Shown one piece after another: positions 1-6,177 of a stretch of DNA of 8,198 nt. Source of the DNA: a bacterium (GTDB taxonomy: Bacteria > Eremiobacterota > Eremiobacteria > Baltobacterales > Baltobacteraceae). Every line of letters begins with the position of its first letter. The first letter of the stretch is position 1. Both the position numbers and the translations under genes were made by a program. The notes beneath the pieces were generated by a model. The model was not told the origin of the DNA and searched no databases. It saw only the letters and a list, made by a program, of their open reading frames with translations. The stretch covers positions 1-8,198 of the forward strand of contig JAJXXM010000246.1 in the NCBI GenBank assembly GCA_021781095.1, read 5' to 3'.

Positions 1-9
1 ATCTTTTTT

Positions 10-15
10 GGGGAG
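10..15 (+). promoter_or_regulatory. Shine-Dalgarno site of the first gene
   Basis: A GGGGAG stretch lies 8 nt before the ATG at 24. It is a good anti-SD match at normal spacing, and it fixes the start of the small DUF2892 gene rather than the overlapping ATG at 8. It follows a run of six T (4-9). No promoter can be placed because the window begins here. Confidence 0.65.
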
Positions 16-23
16 TTTCTCGA

Positions 24-269
24 ATGCGTTTCACCGATACACTGATGTGCCCGGCGCGCGAGCGTGGCTGGAAGGTCGAAGCAACCGTGCGCGGCATCGC
101 CGGCACGATCGTGCTCGCGAGCCTCGTGCTGTCGTTCCTCGATCGTCGCTGGCTCTGGCTGACCGCGTTCGTCGGCGCGAACCTCCTCCAGTCGTCGCTG
201 ACGGGGTGGTGCATGATGTCGAACATTTTGGGCGCGCTGGGCGTCGGAGGGAAAACGCGTGAAGCGTAG
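24..269 (+). CDS. DUF2892 (YgaP-type transmembrane domain) small membrane protein
   Basis: This 81-residue protein is predicted to sit in the inner membrane. Two hydrophobic helices are visible, at about residues 24-39 and 43-58, separated by a short Asp-Arg-Arg loop. The pattern VRxIAGTxVLxSL, then LTAFVGxNLLQSxxTGxC, ending in a short amphipathic stretch, is what I know of the DUF2892 family, which is also the membrane anchor of the rhodanese YgaP. No rhodanese domain is present, so it is the stand-alone form. Cys9 and Cys63 are the only cysteines; Cys63 sits in the family-typical TG-x-C position. The start at 24 is supported by a GGGGAG site 8 nt upstream. Its last 11 nt overlap the start of the adaptor gene, which implies translational coupling and a role alongside the efflux pump. 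The molecular function of stand-alone DUF2892 proteins is not established. Family call is good; role is inferred from position. Confidence 0.85.
   Translation: MRFTDTLMCPARERGWKVEATVRGIAGTIVLASLVLSFLDRRWLWLTAFVGANLLQSSLTGWCMMSNILGALGVGGKTREA
246..252 (+). promoter_or_regulatory. Shine-Dalgarno site deciding the GTG start of the adaptor gene
   Basis: GGAGGGA lies 6 nt before the GTG at 259, inside the end of the upstream gene. It is the strongest ribosome-binding match in the window. It supports GTG 259 as the true start, which places a lipoprotein signal peptide directly at the N-terminus. Confidence 0.7.
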
Positions 270-1407
270 CACGATCGCAGCGCTCGCCGTCGCGCTCTCC
301 CTCTCCGTTACCGCTTGCGGCGGCGGCGATTCCAAACAGCAAGCCGCGCCTGCAATCGCGGTTCGCACGACGACCGTAACGAGCGGCTCGATCGCATCGA
401 CGACCGATTTCTCCGGCTCCCTCGTCGCCGTGCATCGTGCGACCGTCGGCGCCCTGACGCCCGGGCGCATCGATCTCGTTGCCGTTCGCGCCGGCGATCG
501 CGTTGCGGCAGGCACGGTGCTTGCACGCGTCGATAGCGCGCAATATTCGGCGATGCTCGCCGGCGCGCAGGCCGGTGCACGCGCCGCGGGCGCCGGATCG
601 CAGGCGGCACTCGCCGGCCTGCAACAGGCGCAGAGCCGCTACGATCTCGCCGCCAAAACCGCGCAGCGCATGAGCAATCTCTATCGCGCCGGCGCAATCT
701 CCAAAGAACAACACGACCAGGTACAAATGCAACTTCAAGTCGCTCGTGCGGGGCTCGCACAGGCGCGCGCCCAGGTGCAAGCGGCATCGGGAGGCGAGGC
801 GGCGGCACGCGCCGGCGTCGCGGCGGCGAGCGTCCCGGTGAACGACGCCACGATCGCGGCACCCTTTAGCGGCATCGTCACGCAGACGTTCGTTCGCCAA
901 GGAGAGGTCGTCGGAGCGGGCAGCCCGGTCGCACGGATCGAGAGCGATGGATCGCTCGAATTAAAAGTGGCGATTCCGCTGAACGATCTCGCCGCGGTGC
1001 GCTCCCAGCGCGAGCTCGAGGTTCGCGTGGACGCGCTCGGAGAGAGCACGCTCCGCGGAACGGTTCGCTCGATCGTTCCTTCCGATAATCCGGCACTGCG
1101 CTCCGCAATGCTGCGCGTCGAGCTTCCCGCCCATCCCGGGCTCTTACCCGGAATGTTCGCGCGCGTTCTCGTCCGCGCGCAGAGCGCTCGCGGCATGCGC
1201 ATCCCACTCTCGGCACTCGTCGAACGCGCCGGACAGAGCGGCGTCTTCGCAATCCGCGCCGGGAAGGCGGAGTTCGTTCCCGTCACCTCGGTGGCCAGTA
1301 ACACCCGCTATGCAATCGTGACCGGGCTTACCGATGGCACCACGATCGCCGCGAGCAATCTCGCCGAACTCACCGACGGGGCCGCCGTCACGGTTACGAC
1401 TCGATGA
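259..1407 (+). CDS. RND efflux periplasmic adaptor subunit (membrane fusion protein), lipoprotein
   Basis: This 382-residue protein is the periplasmic adaptor joining the inner-membrane RND permease to the outer-membrane channel (HlyD/AcrA superfamily). The N-terminus is a lipoprotein signal: Lys2-Arg3, a hydrophobic core, then a lipobox Val-Thr-Ala-Cys with the cysteine at residue 20, followed by Gly-Gly-Gly. The first lipoyl half is at about residues 66-92 (TPGRIDLVAVRAGDRVAAG). An Ala/Gln-rich alpha-helical hairpin follows at about 95-190. The second lipoyl half is at about 196-230 (APFSGIVTQTFVRQGEVVGAG). A beta-barrel domain (about 233-305) and a membrane-proximal domain to the C-terminus complete the fold. 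Length is normal for AcrA-like adaptors. GTG start with a strong SD. Its stop overlaps the permease start as ATGA. The hairpin, with no extra insertions, fits docking to a TolC-type partner such as the one encoded downstream. The substrate cannot be inferred. Confidence 0.95.
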   Translation: MKRSTIAALAVALSLSVTACGGGDSKQQAAPAIAVRTTTVTSGSIASTTDFSGSLVAVHRATVGALTPGRIDLVAVRAGDRVAAGTVLARVDSAQYSAMLAGAQAGARAAGAGSQAALAGLQQAQSRYDLAAKTAQRMSNLYRAGAISKEQHDQVQMQLQVARAGLAQARAQVQAASGGEAAARAGVAAASVPVNDATIAAPFSGIVTQTFVRQGEVVGAGSPVARIESDGSLELKVAIPLNDLAAVRSQRELEVRVDALGESTLRGTVRSIVPSDNPALRSAMLRVELPAHPGLLPGMFARVLVRAQSARGMRIPLSALVERAGQSGVFAIRAGKAEFVPVTSVASNTRYAIVTGLTDGTTIAASNLAELTDGAAVTVTTR

Positions 1408-4400
1408 AGCCGTTGACCGGAATCGGCCGCCTCGCGCGGTATTTCCTCACCTCGAAACTCACGCCGACGATCGTTATTGCGATCTCGGTGTGGGGAATCT
1501 TCGCAATTCTCCAGACGCCGCGGCAAGAGAACCCCGAGATTACGATGCCCGCGGCGACGATCTTCACGCAGTACTCCGGCGGATCGGCCCGCGAAGTCGA
1601 ACGTCTGCTCACCGAACGCGGCGAACGCGTTCTACAAGAAGTTCCCGGTATCAGCCACGTTTACGCGACCACGACGCAAGACTACTCGATGCTGACCGTG
1701 CTCTTTCACGTCGGCGAAAGTCCGAGTAAATCGTTCGTCGCCCTTTACGACCAGGTCAACGCGCACCTCGGAGACCTTCCACCGGGCGCCTCCCACCCGG
1801 TCATCACGCCCCTCTCCGTCGATGACGTTCCGATCGTCGTGCTCAACCTTCACGGCAAACGTTACAATCGCGGCGAACTCTATCAGGCCGCACAACGGCT
1901 GATCTCCGAGGTTCGCGCGATTCCCGGCGTCTCGACCGTGCAAACGTTCGGCGGACGCCCGCAGGTCGTCAACGTCCGCCTCAATCCCGTCAAGCTCGCC
2001 GCCTACGGCGTCTCGGCGGGACAGATCGCCGCCGCTCTCGGTGCGAGCAATGCGAGCCAAGCCGTCGGTGCGCTCCATAGCGACGGGGAGAGCCTCTCGC
2101 TGCGCGCGGGCGACGCACTCACCTCACTCGATGCGGTACGCAATCAGATCGTCAACGTCAGCGACGGGCAGCCGGTCCGGCTCGGCGATCTCGCTACCGT
2201 CGAACGTGGGCTCACCCCGCGCGAGAACGCCACCGGATTCGGCTACGGCGCGGGCACCAAAAATGCCGAGCGTGGCCTCCAGGCGTCGGTGAGTATTGCG
2301 ATTGCGAAGAAGGCCGGCACCAATGCGGTCACCGTCGCCGACCGAATTCTCGCCCGCGTGAAGGGCATCGCGCTTCCGCCCGGCATGACGCTCGACGTCA
2401 CGCGCAACGACGGCAATAAAGCGAACCTCGCCGTCAACGAGCTCATTCAACGGTTGCTCGAAGCGATCGTCATCGTGGTCGCGCTCCTTTTCGTTCTCGG
2501 CTGGCGCGAGGCGCTCGTCGTTGCGACCGCAATTCCGTTGACGCTCTTCGTCACGTTGGGGATCGGAATGATCGACGGACAATCGATCAACCGCATCACG
2601 CTCTTTGCTCTGATCCTGTCGCTCGGTCTGCTCGTCGATCAAGCGATCGTCATCGTCGAAAATATTCATCGGCACTATCACGTCGTCAATCCCCATCGCT
2701 CCAAAGCCGAGGCAACGGTTCTCGCCGTCGAAGAGATCGGCAACCCGACGACCCTCGCGACGATTACGGTGGTGCTCTCCTTTCTGCCGATGCTGTTCGT
2801 CACCGGAATGATGGGTCCGTACATGCGTCCGATTCCGCTCAACGTTCCCATTGCGATGATCGCATCGTTGTTGATCGCGTTTACGATTACGCCGTGGGCG
2901 ACCTACGCATTGCTCCGCAATCAGAAGCCGAAGGCCTCACACGGGACGCCGAAATGGATTCTCCCCTTTCGCAACGCGCTCGCGAAGATGCTCGCCGACC
3001 GCACACTCGGACGACGCTTCCTGGGGATCCTCGCGCTCGCGCTCGTGCTTGCGGCCATGTTGCCGGTGCTCAAACTAGTGAAGTTCCGCATGCTCCCCGA
3101 TGCCAACGAAACCTCATTTCTCGTGGCGATCGACGCCCCACCCTCGAGTTCGATCGCGCGAACCGAGAGCATCGCCGCTGCGGTCGGCAGTAAACTCGCG
3201 ACCTACCCGCAGATTCGCTCCTACCAAACGTTCGTCGGCACCAATGCCGTGCCGGATCTCGCAGCGCTCTTTCAGGGCACCGTCTTTCGCAACGCACCGA
3301 ACCAAGCGGAGATCCACGTGACCCTGCTCCCGAAAGATCGTCGTTCGATCGAATCGGCTCCCTTCGTGGCGGAGATTCGCCCGGCGTTGGCTGCCGTCGC
3401 AACCGCACGCGGCGCCTCGCTACGCATCCTGCAAGTCCCGCCCGGCCCGCCGGTGCGCGATACGATTCTCGCGAAAATATACGGCCCCGATCCCGAAGTG
3501 CGACGAGCGATTGCGGCACGCGTCGTCTCGATGATGCAACGCGAACGGGGAGTCGTCGATATCGATTCCAGCTTTAAAGAACTTCCCGCCTCTTTGAATC
3601 TCCGCGTCGATCCCACCGAAGCGGCGCTCGCCGGCGTCTCGGTTACCGACGCCATTCAAACGCTCGCAATGGAGATTCACGGCGCACCGGTCTCGACCTT
3701 ACACGTTCCCGACCAAGTACGCCCGGTCTCGATCTTCCTTCGGCTCGAACGCGCGTATCGCGGCGACCCGGCGGCGCTGGAGTCGCTCACGCTTCCCTCA
3801 CGGAGCGGCATGCAGGTGCCGTTGAGTGCGGTCGTGACCACGCGCGCGGGGAACGTCGAACGTCCGCTCTATCGCGACGACTTTCGGAACGTCTCCTACG
3901 TCGGCGCGGATATGGCGGGGCGCAGTTCCACCTACGCGGTGATCGATATGGAGCTCGCGCTCATGCGCCATCCGCTTCCCGCCGGGTACTCGATTTCGTG
4001 GGGCGGAGAGTGGAGCCTCACCAATCGCGTCTTCGCCGATCTCGGGCGCGCGATGTTGCTGGCATTTATTCTGATTTACTTCTTGCTGGTCGCACGCTTC
4101 CGCTCGTTCATGATTCCGCTCGTGGTTCTCGCGGCGGTCCCGCTTGCGGTGATCGGCGTCTTACCGGGATTCGCGTTGCTCGCTCCGTTCGGAATCTATT
4201 TCTCCGCAACCGCGATGATCGGATTAATCGCCCTTATCGGCATCGTGGTTCGCAACTCGATCATTCTGCTCGATTTCATCGAATCGAAACTGAAGGAGGG
4301 CATTCCGCTGAACGAAGCCTTGGTCGAGGCGACGACGGCGCGCACGCGGCCGATCTTCCTGACCGCGGCGGCGGGCGTCCTTTCATCAATCGTGATCGCG

Positions 4401-4841
4401 GCCGATCCGGTGTGGAGCGGATTGGCGTGGGCGCTCGTCTTCGGTATGACGATGTCGGCGGTGCTTTCGGTGCTGGCGATTCCACTGCTCTACGGATTGA
4501 TCGCCGAGGGCCGGACACGCGGCGTCGAACAACTCCCGACGCCGGGAATCGAAGCCGAGCGCGTTCGCAGTATCGTGAACTTCCCCGAACTCGACTGCAT
4601 CGAACTCGAAACTACGGCACTGCCCCGTCTCCTCGAAGGCGAGAGCGTCGATCTCGATATGGAGATCTTCCGCGGCGATGGCGATGCCCGCGATGCGGTC
4701 GCCGATCTCCATGGTCCGTATCGTGTCGAGAAAGCGCGGATCGAACTACAGAGCGCGTATGGCGCCATTACCTCCACCCAACACCTCACGTTGCGTTCTC
4801 TCGAAAACGCTCCCTCATGGAAAGACCTCGATCGTGAATAA
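1404..4841 (+). CDS. RND efflux permease (AcrB/COG0841-like) with C-terminal extension
   Basis: This 1145-residue proton-driven inner-membrane pump subunit has the duplicated RND plan. TM1 is at about 20-37, followed by a porter domain, TM2-TM6 (about 350-505), TM7 (about 536-556), a second porter domain, and TM8-TM12 (about 883-1034). Family signatures include QENPEITMPAATIFTQYSGGS after TM1, SLGLLVDQAIVIVENIHRH in TM4 and IGIVVRNSIILLDFIESKL in TM10. The proton-relay site differs from AcrB: TM4 reads Asp412-Gln413 where AcrB has Asp-Asp, and TM10 has Arg950 where AcrB has Lys. The porter segment with VPPGPPVRDTILAKIYGPD resembles an RND clade I know from chemolithotrophs and uncultured bacteria. 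That clade sits between classical drug pumps and metal pumps, so the substrate is unknown. The usual length is about 1020-1050 residues; here a 109-residue, mostly polar cytoplasmic tail follows TM12. ATG overlaps the adaptor stop by 4 nt with no clear SD, suggesting coupled translation. The end overlaps tolC. Confidence 0.95.
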   Translation: MKPLTGIGRLARYFLTSKLTPTIVIAISVWGIFAILQTPRQENPEITMPAATIFTQYSGGSAREVERLLTERGERVLQEVPGISHVYATTTQDYSMLTVLFHVGESPSKSFVALYDQVNAHLGDLPPGASHPVITPLSVDDVPIVVLNLHGKRYNRGELYQAAQRLISEVRAIPGVSTVQTFGGRPQVVNVRLNPVKLAAYGVSAGQIAAALGASNASQAVGALHSDGESLSLRAGDALTSLDAVRNQIVNVSDGQPVRLGDLATVERGLTPRENATGFGYGAGTKNAERGLQASVSIAIAKKAGTNAVTVADRILARVKGIALPPGMTLDVTRNDGNKANLAVNELIQRLLEAIVIVVALLFVLGWREALVVATAIPLTLFVTLGIGMIDGQSINRITLFALILSLGLLVDQAIVIVENIHRHYHVVNPHRSKAEATVLAVEEIGNPTTLATITVVLSFLPMLFVTGMMGPYMRPIPLNVPIAMIASLLIAFTITPWATYALLRNQKPKASHGTPKWILPFRNALAKMLADRTLGRRFLGILALALVLAAMLPVLKLVKFRMLPDANETSFLVAIDAPPSSSIARTESIAAAVGSKLATYPQIRSYQTFVGTNAVPDLAALFQGTVFRNAPNQAEIHVTLLPKDRRSIESAPFVAEIRPALAAVATARGASLRILQVPPGPPVRDTILAKIYGPDPEVRRAIAARVVSMMQRERGVVDIDSSFKELPASLNLRVDPTEAALAGVSVTDAIQTLAMEIHGAPVSTLHVPDQVRPVSIFLRLERAYRGDPAALESLTLPSRSGMQVPLSAVVTTRAGNVERPLYRDDFRNVSYVGADMAGRSSTYAVIDMELALMRHPLPAGYSISWGGEWSLTNRVFADLGRAMLLAFILIYFLLVARFRSFMIPLVVLAAVPLAVIGVLPGFALLAPFGIYFSATAMIGLIALIGIVVRNSIILLDFIESKLKEGIPLNEALVEATTARTRPIFLTAAAGVLSSIVIAADPVWSGLAWALVFGMTMSAVLSVLAIPLLYGLIAEGRTRGVEQLPTPGIEAERVRSIVNFPELDCIELETTALPRLLEGESVDLDMEIFRGDGDARDAVADLHGPYRVEKARIELQSAYGAITSTQHLTLRSLENAPSWKDLDRE
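4512..4838 (+). other. C-terminal cytoplasmic tail of the RND permease (residues 1037-1145)
   Basis: After TM12 the reading frame continues for 109 residues that are not part of the canonical RND fold. The tail starts with a Gly/Pro linker, then PELDCIELETTALPRLLEGE and an acidic stretch (VDLDMEIFRGDGDARDAVAD). A segment GPYRVEKARIELQSAYG and a C-terminus ending in PSWKDLDRE follow. It alternates hydrophobic and charged residues as in beta strands and has no transmembrane segment. RND topology places it in the cytoplasm. I do not recognise a domain. The frame stays open with the same codon style up to the tolC overlap, which argues for real coding sequence rather than a frameshift. Confidence 0.6.
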
Positions 4842-6141
4842 ATCGCTCGTTCTCGCACTCGCTCTCTCGTTGAGCTCCGGCGGCGCGCTTCGCGCCGCCA
4901 CGCCGACGCCCGCAGCGAGCCCGCAACCCCTCGCACTCGCCGACGCGATCCACATCGCCCTCCAACGCAACACGTCGTATCGCAGTGCGGCGGCCGGCGT
5001 CGAGGCCGCTCGCGCGCAACTCGGCGAGGCGGAAGCCCCCCTGCTTCCGGGCCTCGCGCTCCAAGACTCGTACCAAAGCGTGAGTACCGTTGCAAAACTC
5101 AGCACGCCGATCGGAGCGCTTCCGTTCAGCGCCGTCAACGCGACGAACAGCCCGATTCTCGCGATGCAATATACGCTCTTCGATGGCGGCATTCGCAACG
5201 CTCACGTCGGGCAAGCCGCAGCCGGGCTCTCGGCGGCGGAATCTCAACTGGTGCAGGCACGCGGCGCGACCATCGCTGCGGTCTCGCAAGCCTACTTCGG
5301 CGTCGTCACCGCGCAACGGATGGATGCGGTCGCACGGCGAGCGGTGGAGGTTGCTGCACAACACGAACGGGAGGCGAAACTCTACCTTCAAAACGGAACG
5401 ATTCCGCGTGCGGATTTGCTGCGCGCGCAAGCCGAGCTCGCCGACCAAACAGTGCGCGCCATCGGCGCCGCGGGCGCGGTGAAACTCGCCGAGAACCAAC
5501 TCGATATGGTGCTCGGCGTGCCGTTGACCAACCGCTACCGGCTTACCGAACCGCTGGGAACGACCGCGCCCGCGTTCGATCTCGCAAATCTCTTGCAGAC
5601 CGCACTCGCGCAACGCGGCGATCTCGCCGCCGCGCGCGCCGCAGTTCGGGCGGCGAGAAAGGGCATCGTCGCCGCAAAGGCGTCGCGCGTCCCGCAAATT
5701 AGCGCGGTCGTCTCCGACGGGAATACGCAACCGGCGGTCGTCGGCGGATACCACAACCAATTCGCCATCGGCCTCACCGCCGTATGGACGCTCTTCGACA
5801 ACGGCTATTCGAGAAACGGCATCGCGCTCGCCGAAGCGGGACTCAAGCAAGCGCAATTCGGCGTGACGCAGCTGCAGGACGGGGTCGAACTTCAGGTGCG
5901 CCAAGCATATCTCCGCGAGGAGATCGCGGCCTCGCAAGTTGAGGCGGCGAAAAAACTCGTCGCGCTCAGCGATGAAACGCTCCGGCTCGCCGAGGTACGC
6001 TATCGCGGCGGCGTCGGAACCGAACTCGAACTCGAGGATGCCGATCTCGGGGATCGCGCCGCACGCGAGACGCTCGCTCGGGCTGAAGGCGACCTCCGGG
6101 TTGCCATCGTCGAACTGCGATTTAACGCGGGGCTTCTGTAG
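4834..6141 (+). CDS. TolC-family outer-membrane efflux protein
   Basis: This 435-residue outer-membrane channel subunit completes the tripartite pump. The GTG at 4834 is chosen although the frame is open to an ATG at 4678. From 4834 the protein begins with a classic signal peptide (MNKSLVLALALSLSSGGALR, cleavage near residues 20-22, then Thr-Pro-Thr-Pro). A GGAAAG site at 4819-4824 lies 9 nt upstream. The internal duplication typical of OEP (PF02321) is visible: LALADAIHIALQRN (about residue 33) opens the first repeat and DLANLLQTALAQRGDL the second. Each repeat has the beta-strand signature before the barrel turn, YTLFDGG at about 113 and WTLFDNG at about 318. The rest is Ala/Gln-rich coiled-coil helix, as in TolC. 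The final segment ends in the short ELRFNAGLL. The start overlaps the permease stop by 8 nt. The protein is slightly shorter than E. coli TolC after processing, within the family range. Confidence 0.95.
   Translation: MNKSLVLALALSLSSGGALRAATPTPAASPQPLALADAIHIALQRNTSYRSAAAGVEAARAQLGEAEAPLLPGLALQDSYQSVSTVAKLSTPIGALPFSAVNATNSPILAMQYTLFDGGIRNAHVGQAAAGLSAAESQLVQARGATIAAVSQAYFGVVTAQRMDAVARRAVEVAAQHEREAKLYLQNGTIPRADLLRAQAELADQTVRAIGAAGAVKLAENQLDMVLGVPLTNRYRLTEPLGTTAPAFDLANLLQTALAQRGDLAAARAAVRAARKGIVAAKASRVPQISAVVSDGNTQPAVVGGYHNQFAIGLTAVWTLFDNGYSRNGIALAEAGLKQAQFGVTQLQDGVELQVRQAYLREEIAASQVEAAKKLVALSDETLRLAEVRYRGGVGTELELEDADLGDRAARETLARAEGDLRVAIVELRFNAGLL
4879..4899 (+). repeat. GC-only perfect hairpin early in the tolC-like gene
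   Basis: GGCGGCGCG (4879-4887) is followed by a CTT loop and the exact complement CGCGCCGCC (4891-4899): a 9-bp, all G-C stem 45 nt inside the gene, at the end of the signal-peptide codons. No T-run follows, so it is not an intrinsic terminator. It could slow ribosomes or protect the mRNA, or simply reflect Gly-Gly-Ala / Arg-Ala-Ala codons in GC-rich DNA. Confidence 0.45.
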
Positions 6142-6160
6142 AAGGCGCTTGACAAGGCGC
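6142..6160 (+). repeat. Direct repeat AAGGCGC, 12-nt period, in the tolC-crp gap
   Basis: AAGGCGC occurs at 6142-6148 and again at 6154-6160, exactly 12 nt apart, in the only intergenic gap of the plus-strand genes. A further AAGGCG occurs at 6180-6185, and one at 6086-6091 in the preceding gene. The inverted form CGCCTT is at 6203-6208. It could be a regulator-binding array or chance in GC-rich DNA. Confidence 0.35.
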
Positions 6161-6177
6161 GGCCGCCGTGCGACATA
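6149..6177 (+). promoter_or_regulatory. Possible promoter (-35 TTGACA) upstream of the crp-like gene
   Basis: A perfect sigma-70 type TTGACA lies at 6149-6154, just after the tolC stop. The best -10 candidates are weak: GACATA at 6172-6177 (17-nt spacer) or CATACG at 6174-6179 (19-nt spacer). If used, transcription would start near 6185, leaving the in-frame ATG at 6186 essentially leaderless. Only the -35 element is convincing. The regulator may instead be read through from the pump operon. Confidence 0.25.

Noticed and set aside
1..9. T-run at the left edge as the tail of an upstream terminator
   Set aside because: The six T are followed at once by the SD of the first gene and the sequence to the left is missing, so no stem can be seen.
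31..900. Minus-strand open frame of 289 codons opposite the first two genes
   Set aside because: Low-complexity Arg/Ala composition, no domain pattern, and it lies fully opposite the DUF2892 and adaptor genes, which have SD sites and clear family motifs.
4678..4833. N-terminal extension of the tolC-like protein to the ATG at 4678
   Set aside because: The extra 52 residues resemble out-of-frame permease sequence, and using GTG 4834 puts a proper signal peptide at the N-terminus with an SD-like GGAAAG upstream.
3998..4837. Plus-strand 279-codon open frame inside the permease gene
   Set aside because: It runs in another frame across RND helices TM8-TM12; its translation is Arg-rich without hydrophobic or domain patterns.
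4512..4838. Frameshift as the cause of the permease C-terminal tail
   Set aside because: The frame stays open for 109 codons with protein-like composition until the normal overlap with the next gene; the other plus frames here look less protein-like.
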